DNA of 64,000 nucleotides from Pseudomonadota bacterium (GTDB lineage: Bacteria; Pseudomonadota; Alphaproteobacteria; Rickettsiales; UBA3002): contig JAZKJM010000001.1 in NCBI GenBank assembly GCA_040384265.1, positions 62,001 to 126,000 on the forward strand. The letters run 5' to 3'. The notes below the pieces were generated by a model that searched no databases, was not told the DNA's origin, and saw only the letters and a program-made list of their open reading frames with translations. The position numbers and the translations under genes were made by a program. Below, piece by piece: positions 33,580 through 43,101 of this stretch; the first letter of the stretch is position 1, and each line of letters begins with the position of its first letter.

Positions 33580-35532
33580 TTAAAGCAGATCGTTCTTCTT
33601 TGTTCTAAGCACAATCTTGCCAAGCGACCCAAGCACACGGCCATACCCTGCACCGATGACATTTGCGGGAAATTGTGATTTCACATGCTCCATATAACCC
33701 AGCACCTCCTGAGTCACAAAAGGCTGCCCATTTTCCGGCTGGCTCAGCGCAGCGAAGGCGTTCTGGCATCGATCGATCTTCTCTTTGCTGCACTCAACAA
33801 GGCGGCCATCCTTGGTGTATTGAACAATCGGTTGTGTGGCCCCATCCTGGTCGAGCACAATACGCATGCGTCTGCGGTCGGCGAAGTCGCTGGTGACGGT
33901 AGCGTGCGCAAACCCCTGATCGTTCAGGCACGCAAGCAAATGCGCCTCCACTGCTTTTTCATTCGCGCGGCTAATGCCGGGGGCGAACTGGGCATAGAGT
34001 ACGTTCTCCCCGCCTTCCTGCGAAAAGCAGGCGGTGGCGATCGCCTGTTTCTGATGGTTGGAGGCAAAAAAGGCGCGCACTTCGTCCTGTGCGGTTCGGT
34101 AATGCGCATCGTTCGCATGGGCGGGGTCCATAATATAGCCGGTCTTGCCCTTTTTCCCCATGGCCTCGCCAATGCTATGGCCGGAATCCGCGCGTGTACC
34201 ATCGATGCGCACCAGCCGGTCCGCCCAGCGGTCATAATCCGCCGCATCCGGGTTCACCAAATGCCCGGCGGTCAGGTCGTGCGTATTCAGGATGGTCACA
34301 CGGTGGATGCCCACGATGTCACGCTCCGCTTTGGTCAGCGGCACCTCGCCCGGCGCCAGCGATAACAGGCCGATATTGCCAACCAGCTGTTTCATTTCCT
34401 GCTGTGTCACCGCATGGGTTGAGCCGTCCTTGCTGCGCTGTTGCAGGCGTGGCCCCAGCTTGGCATATTCCAGATGCAGGAAACGCAGCGCATCCGTCAC
34501 CGTGTTGGCGCCGCGGCTGTAGCCCACCAGCTTGATATGCTGGGCAATGCTCGGCGCATCCGCGCGCAATACCAACCCACGATCATGGTCATTCGCAATA
34601 AACGGGTCGTCGATATGCTTGTAATCCGTTGCCCGGTCCAAATCCACCAGCGTGGGCATGGCGGGGTCCGGCTCCACCATCAGCTTCATAATCAGTTTTG
34701 CCAGGCGCATGGAAGCTGGAGAAATATGCGTCAGTGTGCGTTTCGACGGATCGGCATTGCCGAGCTTGTCTTCCTCAAGATCGAGGCGTCGGTCGAGCAG
34801 TTCTGCCCCGTTGAGGAAAATATCGCGCTCGGTATGACAGGCCAGCGCAATGATGGTTTTATTTTTAACGTTGGGTTTTCCTGCCGCACGGTCTTCTTTC
34901 GTGAATCGATGGAGATCCAGCGGCTTGCCCCAGGCATCATGGGCCATTTGTTCGATGCCCTGCATCAATTCCGATAAATCGCTGCTCTTACCCGCGCGGG
35001 CATGGTTGGAGGTGAGCACCAGGTTGGGCCATTCCTCGGGCTTACCGGCAACGAATAAGGGTGCGAGGTCGTCGGACGTCAGGGAATTGAGGCTACCATC
35101 GGTATTGTGCGTCAACAGCTTGTTATTGCAGTGGATCTGTATTTCAGTGGGACTGTCCCCGAACTCACTCGCTAACTTTTCGCTACGCTTACGGAAATAG
35201 TTGGCAATATGACGCCCGGAAAGCAATGTGGTATGGGTGATTACTGTTTCCCAATAGTCACTTGCCGCCTTCTGCGCCGGGGCTACAAGAGCACTAAACC
35301 AGCCACTGAAATCCAATGTTTTGAAATCGAGTGCGTCCCGCACCCCGTTCTTACCTTTCGTATATTCCGCATTCGCTGCGATCGTAGCCGGCGATGGGCC
35401 TGCCGAAAAAGCAACCATTGGCGGACCACCTTCGGATGACGTTTCTGGCGATGGCACTACCGACGGTGCGGGTGCGGGAGCCATAGGGCCCAAGCCATAG
35501 GGAGATTCATAGCCGTCTTTTCGCGCAGCCAT
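33580..35532 (-). CDS. large alpha/beta-hydrolase-like protein, 650 aa
   Basis: No family recognised with certainty. The only clear motif is a nucleophile elbow, LVGYSRGANT (serine 339), preceded by a strand-rich region IIALACHTERD. This is the layout of alpha/beta-hydrolases such as the DUF2235-type T6SS lipases, but it carries extra domains. The N-terminal 60 residues are Pro/Ser/Ala-rich and probably disordered, as in secreted effectors. HDLTAGHLVNPD may contain a catalytic acid. No Sec signal. I choose the ATG at 35532; a TTG at 35559 is in frame. It lies next to tRNA-Val amid unknown genes. Confidence 0.7.
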   Translation of the reverse strand: MAARKDGYESPYGLGPMAPAPAPSVVPSPETSSEGGPPMVAFSAGPSPATIAANAEYTKGKNGVRDALDFKTLDFSGWFSALVAPAQKAASDYWETVITHTTLLSGRHIANYFRKRSEKLASEFGDSPTEIQIHCNNKLLTHNTDGSLNSLTSDDLAPLFVAGKPEEWPNLVLTSNHARAGKSSDLSELMQGIEQMAHDAWGKPLDLHRFTKEDRAAGKPNVKNKTIIALACHTERDIFLNGAELLDRRLDLEEDKLGNADPSKRTLTHISPASMRLAKLIMKLMVEPDPAMPTLVDLDRATDYKHIDDPFIANDHDRGLVLRADAPSIAQHIKLVGYSRGANTVTDALRFLHLEYAKLGPRLQQRSKDGSTHAVTQQEMKQLVGNIGLLSLAPGEVPLTKAERDIVGIHRVTILNTHDLTAGHLVNPDAADYDRWADRLVRIDGTRADSGHSIGEAMGKKGKTGYIMDPAHANDAHYRTAQDEVRAFFASNHQKQAIATACFSQEGGENVLYAQFAPGISRANEKAVEAHLLACLNDQGFAHATVTSDFADRRRMRIVLDQDGATQPIVQYTKDGRLVECSKEKIDRCQNAFAALSQPENGQPFVTQEVLGYMEHVKSQFPANVIGAGYGRVLGSLGKIVLRTKKNDLL

Positions 35533-35645
35533 AGAAATGTCACTTTCAGAATTCAACAAGCTACACTCTAGACCATCCCTAACCCTCAGAAGTATGAAGT
35601 TTATGTGAAGATATTACGCCGCAATGCAGCAAGAAAAACCCGACA

Positions 35646-35716
35646 TGTCACCTCGGCCTTGCGCCGGGTCCATCTTCCTAAAGCAGGCAGCCCCCAGCGC
35701 AAGGCCGGAGTGAGAC
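35646..35716. repeat. extragenic palindromic repeat, family A
   Basis: Left arm TGTCACCTCGGCCTTGCGCCGGG, right arm GCGCAAGGCCGGAGTGAGAC. The rest of the 430-bp gap (35533-35962) is AT-rich and carries the promoter at 35903-35931 but no other feature I can support. Confidence 0.75.
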
Positions 35717-35902
35717 GGAATATCGTATTTGAATCTACCAATGGGGTAATAAGCCAGGCGATGGCAAACGCATGAATTTTGCTGGTGAACTGGTCGGTTT
35801 GAACGGTTTGTATCGCTAATCCGCTAATGCTAAAATAACACTAGTGGGGCTAATTATGGGGGTAATTACGCTAAACATTCCATATAATTATTAATATAAA
35901 CA

Positions 35903-35931
35903 TTATTTTAGCTGATTAATATGGATATACT
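35903..35931 (+). promoter_or_regulatory. putative promoter for the secreted peptide and 203-aa gene
   Basis: TTATTT, a 17-bp spacer and a good -10 TATACT (35926-35931), 32 bp before the ATG at 35963, in a strongly AT-rich stretch. Confidence 0.4.
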
Positions 35932-35962
35932 GCCCACCAAATCTACCCGGCTAGAGTTGAAT

Positions 35963-36067
35963 ATGAAGAACCATTGGTTTGCATCGGCACTTTTCGCGCT
36001 CGCCTCCGCTGCCAATGCAGCGCCGCTTCCGATCGAACTATCATTCCTCCAGTTTAACGCGGACTAA
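35963..36067 (+). CDS. 34-aa peptide with a signal sequence
   Basis: A short ORF: Lys-containing start, a hydrophobic core (FASALFALASAANA) and an AxA cleavage site after residue 19, leaving a 15-residue mature peptide (APLPIELSFLQFNAD). RBS-like AGAG lies before the ATG, and the promoter is just upstream. It may be a secreted peptide, or the remnant start of a longer exported protein cut by the TAA at 36065. The next gene, also exported, begins 39 bp later. Confidence 0.45.
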   Translation: MKNHWFASALFALASAANAAPLPIELSFLQFNAD

Positions 36068-36106
36068 AACCCGTCTATCTAAACAGCGCTTCCTCAAGGA
36101 GTTCAC

Positions 36107-36718
36107 ATGCTAAAAAAGATCCTTTTCCTGCTACTGCCCATTTTCATGTCGTTTGCCGTGCATGCGCAAGACCTCCGCATGCTGAAGCCTGCAGCGCCCG
36201 GCGATAACGACCGCCTGATTGCGCAATACATGTCTTCCAAAGACACCATTTATATCCGCCACATGCTCGATGCCTATGCCGAAGCCGATGATGGCATGCT
36301 AAAAGACGCCCGCCGTTTCGCCTATCTCAGCAGCCAATTCAAGAACCCCAAAAGCCCGCGGCCTGGATTGGCGAAGACGGTTTCAACCGCCGTATGTAAA
36401 AAATATGATTGCGCATCCCGCTCCGCGCGCAGCACGCAATTCATGACCATCGCCAGCGGCATGTGGGCGCTCGATTCGCTATCCAAACAACACCCGCCCA
36501 TCAAGGAAACCGTGGAGCGCTTTCTCAACAGCAACGAACGCATGAAACAGATTTATGCGCAGGAAGGCGCCCTGTTCTCCAACTATTGGACCCTAACCAT
36601 CGTCTCGATTGCGCAACCCGATAAGCTCGATGCGCCCCTGACCACCTATGAACAATTGGGGCCGCTGGATACACACGCCGTCATGAAAAGCCTGGAAATA
36701 CAAAAAGCGACGCCGTAA
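36107..36718 (+). CDS. unrecognised exported protein, 203 aa
   Basis: A clear Sec signal peptide (LKKILFLLLPIFMSFAVHAQ, cleavage after VHA) and RBS AAGGAG. The mature protein is about 180 aa, helical, with two cysteines six apart (VCKKYDC), which could form a disulfide in the periplasm. No family recognised. It is followed, tail to tail, by the 129-aa gene, with a 6-bp gap. Confidence 0.8.
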   Translation: MLKKILFLLLPIFMSFAVHAQDLRMLKPAAPGDNDRLIAQYMSSKDTIYIRHMLDAYAEADDGMLKDARRFAYLSSQFKNPKSPRPGLAKTVSTAVCKKYDCASRSARSTQFMTIASGMWALDSLSKQHPPIKETVERFLNSNERMKQIYAQEGALFSNYWTLTIVSIAQPDKLDAPLTTYEQLGPLDTHAVMKSLEIQKATP

Positions 36719-36724
36719 CGCGCC

Positions 36725-37114
36725 CTAGCGCGACTGCCCATCCGCAACCACCGGATCGGCCTTTTTCTCGTCCTGCCGCTGGGTCCATTTTTTGATGGCC
36801 GCATTGTTCGCGTTCACCTGTTCGCGGATGCGCGAAATTTCGTTATTCATCGCTTGCCGGTAGCTTTGCAACCGCTCCGCCTCGCGGATGCCGAGCGCGC
36901 CGCCGATCAGGCAGCCAATCGTCGTCGCGACAATAGCAATCGGCTTCTTGTTTGGCAGTTCCCGGGAGGTAAATAAATCAACCGCGATCAGCGGCGCTGC
37001 CGCAATGGTGCCACCGTTCAGCACACCGTTGACAATCGTGCTGAAGCGCGACTCTTCCGGCGGCGGCTTCAGCTCGCTTCGTAACGATGTAATATCGATT
37101 GATTCCTTGTCCAT
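36725..37114 (-). CDS. unrecognised small membrane protein, 129 aa
   Basis: Two predicted membrane segments (about 26-46, VNGVLNGGTIAAAPLIAVDL; about 56-77, KPIAIVATTIGCLIGGALGI), then a charged coiled coil (REAERLQSYRQAMNNEISRI) to a polar tail. The plan, membrane hairpin followed by a cytoplasmic coil, recalls the paralogous pair at 31870-33155, though I see no clear sequence match. Ribosome binding site weak. Function unknown. Confidence 0.7.
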   Translation of the reverse strand: MDKESIDITSLRSELKPPPEESRFSTIVNGVLNGGTIAAAPLIAVDLFTSRELPNKKPIAIVATTIGCLIGGALGIREAERLQSYRQAMNNEISRIREQVNANNAAIKKWTQRQDEKKADPVVADGQSR

Positions 37115-37195
37115 AGGCTCACCATACCACAGGATTGTGACAGTTTAATGAAGGTCGAAAAGCCTTTGAAGGTACACGCCCATCCCATCCACACC

Positions 37196-37285
37196 GTCAT
37201 TGCGAGCGAAGCGCGGCAATCCAGCGGTGCCACGTATCGTAAAGAAGAAAGTAAGACTGGATTGCCGCGCTTTGCTCGCAATGAC
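37196..37285. repeat. extragenic palindromic repeat, family B
   Basis: Arms GTCATTGCGAGCGAAGCGCGGCAATCC and the complementary GGATTGCCGCGC...GCTCGCAATGAC, between the 129-aa gene and pheA. Confidence 0.85.
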
Positions 37286-37318
37286 ACGGGAAAACGGGCA
37301 ATCTCATCATTTCGCGCC

Positions 37319-38173
37319 CTAACGAACCCGCGACTTATCCGCCGGGTAAACGCCCAGCACATTCACCTTCTGGGTGAAAAACCCAAGTTCCTCGATCGCC
37401 AACTGCACCGGCTTCTCGCGCGGGTGGCCTTCGAAGGTCATGAAAAACTGCGCGCTGCTGTTCGCCCCGGCGCGGATATAGCTTTCCAGCTTGATCATGT
37501 TCACATTGTTGGTCGCAAACCCGCCGAGCGATTTATACAGCGCCGCCGGAATGTTGCGCACCGTGAAAAACAGGCTCGTCAGCACCAGCCCATCGGCCGG
37601 GTCCGGGTCCACCGGCTCGCTGGCCAGCGTCACAAACAGCGTCTCGTTATCGTCCGCATCCTGAATCGTATCCGCCAGTTTGGTCAGCTGATACAGCTCG
37701 CCCGCCAGCGCCGAGCAAATCGCGCCTTTGGATTTGTCCTTCCACTGCGCCACATCGCGCGCGGCGGTGGCTGTGTTATCATGAATATGCGTGGTCAACG
37801 TGTGCTCGCCAATAAAGCTGCGGCACTGCAGCAGGCCCTGATGGTGGGAATACACATCCGTCACCTCCGCCAGCGTCGCGCCGGGCACGCCGTAGAGATG
37901 GTGGTCAATTTTCTGCACATGCTCCGCCACAATATGCAGCTGCGTGCGCGGCAGCAGGTTGTGGATCTCCGCCACCCGCCCGGCCTGCGAGTTCTCAATC
38001 GGGATCATCGCATATTTCGCGCGGCCCGCGGCCACGGCGTTGAACACATCCTCGAAGGAATGCAGCCCCAGCGTTTTCATGTAGGGATAGTTCTGGCGGC
38101 AGGCGAGGTCGGCATTCGCCCCTTCCACGCCCATAAACGCGATGGTATGTTCCGCATCGATAGCACTAGACAT
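37319..38173 (-). CDS. pheA: prephenate dehydratase
   Basis: Converts prephenate to phenylpyruvate for phenylalanine. The monofunctional type: a dehydratase domain (FMGVEGANADLACRQNYP at the start, then MIPIENSQAGRV and the NTATAARDVA catalytic-threonine region) and a C-terminal ACT domain (about 200-275; YKSLGGFATNNVNMIKLESY) for phenylalanine control. No chorismate mutase domain. 284 aa. Divergent from the DAHP synthase gene; both act in aromatic synthesis. Confidence 0.95.
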   Translation of the reverse strand: MSSAIDAEHTIAFMGVEGANADLACRQNYPYMKTLGLHSFEDVFNAVAAGRAKYAMIPIENSQAGRVAEIHNLLPRTQLHIVAEHVQKIDHHLYGVPGATLAEVTDVYSHHQGLLQCRSFIGEHTLTTHIHDNTATAARDVAQWKDKSKGAICSALAGELYQLTKLADTIQDADDNETLFVTLASEPVDPDPADGLVLTSLFFTVRNIPAALYKSLGGFATNNVNMIKLESYIRAGANSSAQFFMTFEGHPREKPVQLAIEELGFFTQKVNVLGVYPADKSRVR

Positions 38174-38245
38174 TTTGCCCCCTCGTCCTTACATATACCG
38201 CACATTCCCTAGGGTTAATTGGCCCGCAACGCAAGTGATAGAACC

Positions 38246-39628
38246 ATGGCATCGCTCGAAAAGATTGAAAAAAAAACCGCCCAACCCGTCTGGGAGGTCG
38301 ATTCGTGGCGCAGCAAAACCATCAAGCAGCAACCGGCCTATCCGGATGCGGCGGCCGTCACTGCGGCTGAAAAATCGCTCAGCGGCCTGCCGCCGCTGGT
38401 GTCGTTCGAGGAAATCCGCCAGCTCAAGCGCGAGCTGAGCCAGGCCGCCATGGGCAACGCCTTCCTGCTGCAAGGCGGTGATTGCGCCGAGAGCTTCGCC
38501 GAATTCAACGAAACCAACCTGCGCAGCTTCTTCCGCGTCCTCATCCAGATGACCATCGCGCTCATGTATGGCGCGGGCTCGCCGGTGGTGAAAGTCGGCC
38601 GCATCGCCGGCCAGTTCGCCAAACCGCGTTCGGATGGCACCGAAACCAAAAACGGGCTGGAGCTGCCAAGCTACCGCGGCGACATGGTCAACGGCATGGA
38701 GTTCGAATCCGCCGCCCGCTTGCCCGATCCACAACGCCTCGTGCACGCCTATTACCAATCCGCCGCGACGCTGAACTTCCTGCGCTCGCTCGCCCGCTCA
38801 GGTTACGCCGCCTTGCCGCGCGTGGCCAAATGGAACATGGATTTCGTCGCCGGTTCGCCGCAAGGCCGCCATTTCAACCAGATCGTCGAGCGCATCAACG
38901 ACTGCCTGAATTTCATGAACGCCACCGGCCTCAATCTCGAAGCGGCGGAAGAAGTTTCCGAAGCGCGGTTCTACACCTCGCACGAATCGCTGCTGCTGAA
39001 TTACGACGCCTGCCTCACCCGCCGCGATGCGGATACCGGCCTGCATTATGTCGGCTCCGCGCACATGCTGTGGATCGGTGATCGCACCCGCAACCCGGAT
39101 GAAGCGCATGTCGAGTTCCTGCGCGGCGTCGCCAATCCCATCGGCTGCAAAGTCGGCCCGAGCATGACGCCGGATGATCTGATCCGCCTGTGCGATGTGC
39201 TCAACCCGCTCAACGAGCCCGGCCGCCTCACCTTCATCTCGCGCATGGGTGCGGATAAAGTCGATCAGTTCCTGCCGCCGCTGGTGCGCCTCATCAAGAA
39301 CGAAGGCCGCCACGTGGTGTGGAGCTGCGACCCGATGCATGGCAACACCATCAAATCACCCAACGGCTACAAAACGCGCAAATTCACCGACATCCTCACC
39401 GAGGTGCGCAAGTTCTTCGCCATTCATGAAGCCGAAGGCACCCACGGCAGCGGCGTGCATTTCGAAATGACCGGACAGGATGTGACCGAGTGCCTCGGCG
39501 GCGCGCAAGCCATCTCCGAACTCGATCTGTCGGATCGCTACCACACCCATTGCGACCCGCGCCTCAACGCCTCGCAATCGCTGGAGCTCGCCTTCCTGAT
39601 CGCCGAGCTGCTGAAAAAACAAAACTAA
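38246..39628 (+). CDS. class II 3-deoxy-7-phosphoheptulonate synthase
   Basis: Makes DAHP from PEP and erythrose-4-phosphate, the entry to the shikimate pathway. It is the plant-like (class II) type: [19 protein letters not shown] near the start, [11 protein letters not shown] (metal cysteine), [14 protein letters not shown], and [10 protein letters not shown] near the end. At 460 aa it is typical. ATG at 38246; the open frame from 38219 lacks an RBS. The gene is followed by an unusual 470-bp intergenic region. Confidence 0.95.
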   Translation: MASLEKIEKKTAQPVWEVDSWRSKTIKQQPAYPDAAAVTAAEKSLSGLPPLVSFEEIRQLKRELSQAAMGNAFLLQGGDCAESFAEFNETNLRSFFRVLIQMTIALMYGAGSPVVKVGRIAGQFAKPRSDGTETKNGLELPSYRGDMVNGMEFESAARLPDPQRLVHAYYQSAATLNFLRSLARSGYAALPRVAKWNMDFVAGSPQGRHFNQIVERINDCLNFMNATGLNLEAAEEVSEARFYTSHESLLLNYDACLTRRDADTGLHYVGSAHMLWIGDRTRNPDEAHVEFLRGVANPIGCKVGPSMTPDDLIRLCDVLNPLNEPGRLTFISRMGADKVDQFLPPLVRLIKNEGRHVVWSCDPMHGNTIKSPNGYKTRKFTDILTEVRKFFAIHEAEGTHGSGVHFEMTGQDVTECLGGAQAISELDLSDRYHTHCDPRLNASQSLELAFLIAELLKKQN

Positions 39629-40098
39629 CATTTCGTTTTTTCGCACCTGCAAAAAATATTCTTCCGCAGCATTTGCAAAAAACGGATGCACAAAAAATCG
39701 CGTGCGAAAAATTTCCAAAATAAAACGCGCGCATTTTATGTTCGCATTCTCGCAGCGCTGTCATCGCGACATGTTTTTTCATGCCGCCGTAACAGCGCAG
39801 CAATCAAGCGTTTTCAGCGCACGCGATAAAAATAATTCGCGCGCATTTCTATCACAGCACGCGTCATCATTTTTTTAGTCGAACGCATTTGCAAAAAATT
39901 TTACGCGAATATTTTTGCGCAGCTATCGCATCGCAGCTGTTGCACGGCGCTGCAATTTTTGTTGCAACGTTGCAACAAAAATTATGTTACATAAAAAAAA
40001 TAAAGATAATTGGATTGATTACTTCACACAACAGTGGAAGCGCGAAGTCGTTTATGAGTAATTGAACTTGTTGTTAACTTTTTTATTGGAGGACTACC
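39629..40098. other. A-tract-rich intergenic region upstream of the H1-like gene
   Basis: 470 bp with no ORF that has an RBS. It alternates runs of A or T (AAAAAA, TTTTTT at close to helical spacing) with CG-rich words (GCGCGCATTT, TGCAAAAAA), a make-up quite unlike nearby coding DNA and suggestive of curved DNA. It contains the perfect palindrome at 39954-39983, ending in an A/T-rich stretch before the H1-like ATG. Confidence 0.6.
39954..39983. promoter_or_regulatory. perfect 30-bp palindrome, probable operator
   Basis: AATTTTTGTTGCAA, then CG, then its exact complement. It lies 115 bp upstream of the H1-like gene. The symmetric core GTTGCAACGTTGCAAC would suit a dimeric regulator. As RNA it would form a long hairpin, but no T run follows in the right place, so an operator is likelier than a terminator. 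Confidence 0.55.
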
Positions 40099-40281
40099 AT
40101 GGCTGTTGCCAAAAAGAAAACCGCTGCAAAAAAACCTGCTGCGAAAAAGACCGTTGCTAAAAAACCTGCTGCTAAAAAAGCAGTAGCGAAAAAAGCAGTG
40201 ACCAAAGTTGTAAAATCGGCTGCTAAAAAGCCAGCCGCTAAAAAGCCTGCTGCTAAAAAAGCAGTAGCTAAAAAGAAGTAG
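40099..40281 (+). CDS. histone H1-like Lys/Ala-rich DNA-binding protein
   Basis: A 60-aa protein composed almost wholly of AAKKP- and AVAKK-type repeats, like the C-terminal tail of histone H1 and small bacterial H1-like proteins. It probably binds DNA or RNA non-specifically. Strong RBS (TTGGAGGA) before the ATG and a strong terminator after it make a complete single-gene unit. Codon repetition gives the DNA an internal repeat pattern. Confidence 0.85.
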   Translation: MAVAKKKTAAKKPAAKKTVAKKPAAKKAVAKKAVTKVVKSAAKKPAAKKPAAKKAVAKKK

Positions 40282-40304
40282 TTTCTACTTCTTTCCACTA
40301 GATG

Positions 40305-40333
40305 AAAGGCCCGCTTTTAGCGGGCCTTTTTTT
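40305..40333 (+). terminator. intrinsic terminator of the H1-like gene
   Basis: Stem AAAGGCCCGCT / AGCGGGCCTTT with loop TTT, followed by a T run. Confidence 0.93.
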
Positions 40334-40375
40334 ATGCGTGGGGAGCGACAACTCAATCCATAAATCAATGGTTTC

Positions 40376-40533
40376 GTCATTGCGAGCGCTTAGCGAAGCA
40401 CCCGGAGCAAAGCGGAGAGAGGCTTTTGCCAATCCATCTGTTACAGAATCAGCAGATAAAAGGTAGAGGGAGTAAAAAACCTTCTACTTTTTTGCCCCGA
40501 AGATGGATTGCTTCGCTAAGCGCTCGCAATGAC
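40376..40533. repeat. long extragenic palindromic repeat, family B
   Basis: Outer arms GTCATTGCGAGCGCTTAGCG and CGCTAAGCGCTCGCAATGAC match perfectly; the inner arms CCAATCCATCT / AGATGGATTG also pair. The centre has a further inverted pair (AAAAGGTAGAGGG.. / ..CCTTCTACTTTTTT). The longest copy in the window. Confidence 0.85.
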
Positions 40534-40551
40534 GCGTGGATAGAATCATCA

Positions 40552-40687
40552 TATAGTCGCTTCACTTTAAATTCCCCCTGCACATCTGTCACCCCGGCCT
40601 TGTGCCGGGATATGGAGCCAATCGGCGGGAGACCCCGGCACAAGGCCGGGGTGACAGCGGGGGGAATTGTTAAGTGAAACGACTATA
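40552..40687. repeat. MITE-like element: terminal inverted repeats around a family A palindrome
   Basis: Left end TATAGTCGCTTCACTT and right end, inverted, TATAGTCGTTTCACTT, both continuing into AATTCCCCC. Inside lies a complete family A repeat (TGTCACCCCGGCC ... GGCCGGGGTGACA, 40587-40656). The total is 136 bp with no ORF. No clear target duplication flanks it. Confidence 0.6.
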
Positions 40688-40719
40688 ACTATCCACCTGC
40701 ACACACCCACAATCCATAA

Positions 40720-40746
40720 AAAAAGGGCACCCGAAGGTGCCCTTTC
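40720..40746 (-). terminator. intrinsic terminator of pnp
   Basis: On the minus strand GGGCACC-TTCG-GGTGCCC with a stable UUCG loop, then seven T. It lies 22 bp after the pnp stop. Confidence 0.93.
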
Positions 40747-40767
40747 CTATTCCGTAAGAAGCGTGAT

Positions 40768-42939
40768 TTACGCTTCCGACGACTCGCCACCGGCGCGCTT
40801 GCGGCGCATCGATTTGCCAGCCATCTCGTATTGATCCGAGAGGTCGTCGCCAGATTGTTGATCGACCACTTTCATGCTCAGGCGCACTTTGCCGCGGCCG
40901 TCGATTTCCAGCACTTTGACTTTCACCATGTCGCCCTCGTTCACCACATCGGTGACAACGTTGACGCGATGATCCGCCATTTCCGAAATATGCACGAGGC
41001 CATCGAGACCGCCGAGGAAGTTCACAAACGCACCGAAATCAACGATACGTACGACTTTACCATCGTAGATCTTGTTGAGTTCCGGCGTCGCGGTGATGCC
41101 TTCGATCCATTTCTGTGCAGCGGCAGCAGCTTCTGCCGTCGTCGCAAAAATGTTGATCGTGCCATCTTCACCGATGTCGATTTTGGTGCCGGTGGTTTCA
41201 GTGATCTCACGAATCACCTTGCCGCCCGAACCAATCACTTCACGGATTTTTTCTTTGTCGATCCTGATCGTGGTGATGCGCGGTGCATTTTCCGACAGCT
41301 CGCTTGGTGCGGTCAGTGCCTTGGCCATCTCACCGAGGATGTGATGACGACCAACCTTCGCCTGCGCGAGTGCGATCTTCATGATCTCCTGCGTGATGCC
41401 CTGGATCTTGATGTCCATCTGCAGCGAGGTCACGCCATTGGCGGTCCCGGCTACTTTGAAGTCCATGTCGCCCAGGTGATCTTCATCGCCCATGATGTCG
41501 GAAAGAACGGTGAAATCCTTGCCTTCAAGCACGAGGCCCATCGCAATACCGGCGATCGGCGAAGCCAGCGGCACGCCCGCATCCATCAGCGCCAACGATG
41601 CACCACACACGGTTGCCATCGAGGACGAACCGTTCGATTCGGTGATCTCCGAAACAACGCGCATCGTGTAAGGGAAGCTTTCCTTGGTTGGCAGCATCGG
41701 ACGAACCGCGCGCCAGGCGAGCTTGCCATGGCCCACTTCACGACGACCCGGCGCACGCAGCGGCCCAGCCTCACCCACCGAGTATGGAGGGAAGTTATAA
41801 TGCAGCATGAAATGCTCATCGTATGCGCCTTCAATCGCGTCGATCAGCTGCTCGTCCTGCGAGGTGCCCAGCGTGGTGACCACAATCGCTTGCGTCTCGC
41901 CACGGGTGAACAGCGCCGAACCGTGCGTGCGCGGCAGAATGCCCACTTCACAGGTGATCGGACGCACTTGATCCGGCGCGCGGCCGTCGATGCGTTGCTT
42001 GTCTTTGGCAATCGCGGTGCGCACGATGTCCTGCTCCAGTTTCTTGAGCACGGCACCAACCGTTTTCTCAGGATACTGGCCAGCTTCCGTGCCAACGAAT
42101 TTCTCTTTCGAGAGTTTCTTCGCCGCGTTCAGTGCCGCAACGCGCTCTTGCTTGGCGGTGATTTTGTACGCATCGCGCAGACCCGCTTCGGAGGTCGCTT
42201 TCACGCCCGCCACCAGGTCAGCCGGATAGGCAGCCGCCGTGAAGTCCCACGGCTCTTTCGCTGCGTCTTCCGCGAAGGCGATGATGAGGTCGAGCACGGG
42301 CTGGAAGGCCGTGTGCGCGAACATCACACCATCGAGCATTTGCTCTTCGCTCAGCTCTTTCGCTTCGGATTCCACCATCAGCACGCTGGTGCGCGTACCG
42401 GCGACAATCAGGTCGAGCGTGCTATCGAGGAATTGGGTTTTGGTTGGGTTCAGTGCGAACTGGCCGTTGATGAAACCAACACGCGCCGCGCCAACCGGGC
42501 CCATGAACGGCACGCCGGAAATGGCGAGCGCCGCGCTGGTACCGATCAATGCCGGGATGTCGGAATCGTTTTCGAGATCGTGGCTCATCACGGTGCAGAC
42601 AACCTGCACTTCGTTGTAGAAACCTTCCGCAAACATCGGGCGGATCGGACGATCGATCAGGCGCGAGATCAGCGTTTCTTTTTCGCTCTGGCGGCCTTCA
42701 CGTTTGAAGAAGCCACCGGGAATTTTGCCTGCAGCGTAGGTTTTTTCGATGTAGTTAACCGTGAGCGGGAAGAAATCGATGTCTGGCTTCGGCGCTTTTG
42801 CAGCCGTTACCGCGCAGAGCACCACGGTTTCGCCGTAGGTGACAAGTACCGCACCATCCGCCTGACGCGCAATGCGACCGGTTTCCAGCGTGAGCGTGCG
42901 ACCGCCCCATTCCATCGTTTTTTTAGTCATCGTGAACAT
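40768..42939 (-). CDS. pnp: polyribonucleotide nucleotidyltransferase (PNPase)
   Basis: Phosphorolytic 3'-5' exoribonuclease, part of the RNA degradosome. Two RNase PH domains (about 10-210 and 315-540; the second has [14 protein letters not shown]), an intervening helical domain, KH (about 550-610; [20 protein letters not shown]) and S1 (about 620-690; [20 protein letters not shown]). 723 aa from the ATG at 42939, chosen for AAGGAAA upstream; the ORF is open to 42963. Downstream of rpsO, with which it commonly shares autoregulation, but a terminator lies between them. Confidence 0.97.
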   Translation of the reverse strand: MFTMTKKTMEWGGRTLTLETGRIARQADGAVLVTYGETVVLCAVTAAKAPKPDIDFFPLTVNYIEKTYAAGKIPGGFFKREGRQSEKETLISRLIDRPIRPMFAEGFYNEVQVVCTVMSHDLENDSDIPALIGTSAALAISGVPFMGPVGAARVGFINGQFALNPTKTQFLDSTLDLIVAGTRTSVLMVESEAKELSEEQMLDGVMFAHTAFQPVLDLIIAFAEDAAKEPWDFTAAAYPADLVAGVKATSEAGLRDAYKITAKQERVAALNAAKKLSKEKFVGTEAGQYPEKTVGAVLKKLEQDIVRTAIAKDKQRIDGRAPDQVRPITCEVGILPRTHGSALFTRGETQAIVVTTLGTSQDEQLIDAIEGAYDEHFMLHYNFPPYSVGEAGPLRAPGRREVGHGKLAWRAVRPMLPTKESFPYTMRVVSEITESNGSSSMATVCGASLALMDAGVPLASPIAGIAMGLVLEGKDFTVLSDIMGDEDHLGDMDFKVAGTANGVTSLQMDIKIQGITQEIMKIALAQAKVGRHHILGEMAKALTAPSELSENAPRITTIRIDKEKIREVIGSGGKVIREITETTGTKIDIGEDGTINIFATTAEAAAAAQKWIEGITATPELNKIYDGKVVRIVDFGAFVNFLGGLDGLVHISEMADHRVNVVTDVVNEGDMVKVKVLEIDGRGKVRLSMKVVDQQSGDDLSDQYEMAGKSMRRKRAGGESSEA

Positions 42940-43101
42940 AGTGTTTTCCTTTTTTTCCCCCATCCCTCAGTGCCGTTCCCTATGAACGCCACGACCGCAA
43001 AACATGAATATCTTCCGCGATTCCATCAGGCGGGAGCCTGTGTGTGCGTATCGTTGAATGGCCGCTCGCTACGCACCGGGCGAGCACCACTTAGTCGAAG
43101 T

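Noticed and set aside
40099-40281. Short repeats resembling a CRISPR array
   Set aside because: They are the AAKKP/AVAKK codons of the H1-like gene, with no unique spacers of constant length. No CRISPR array or cas gene seen in the window.
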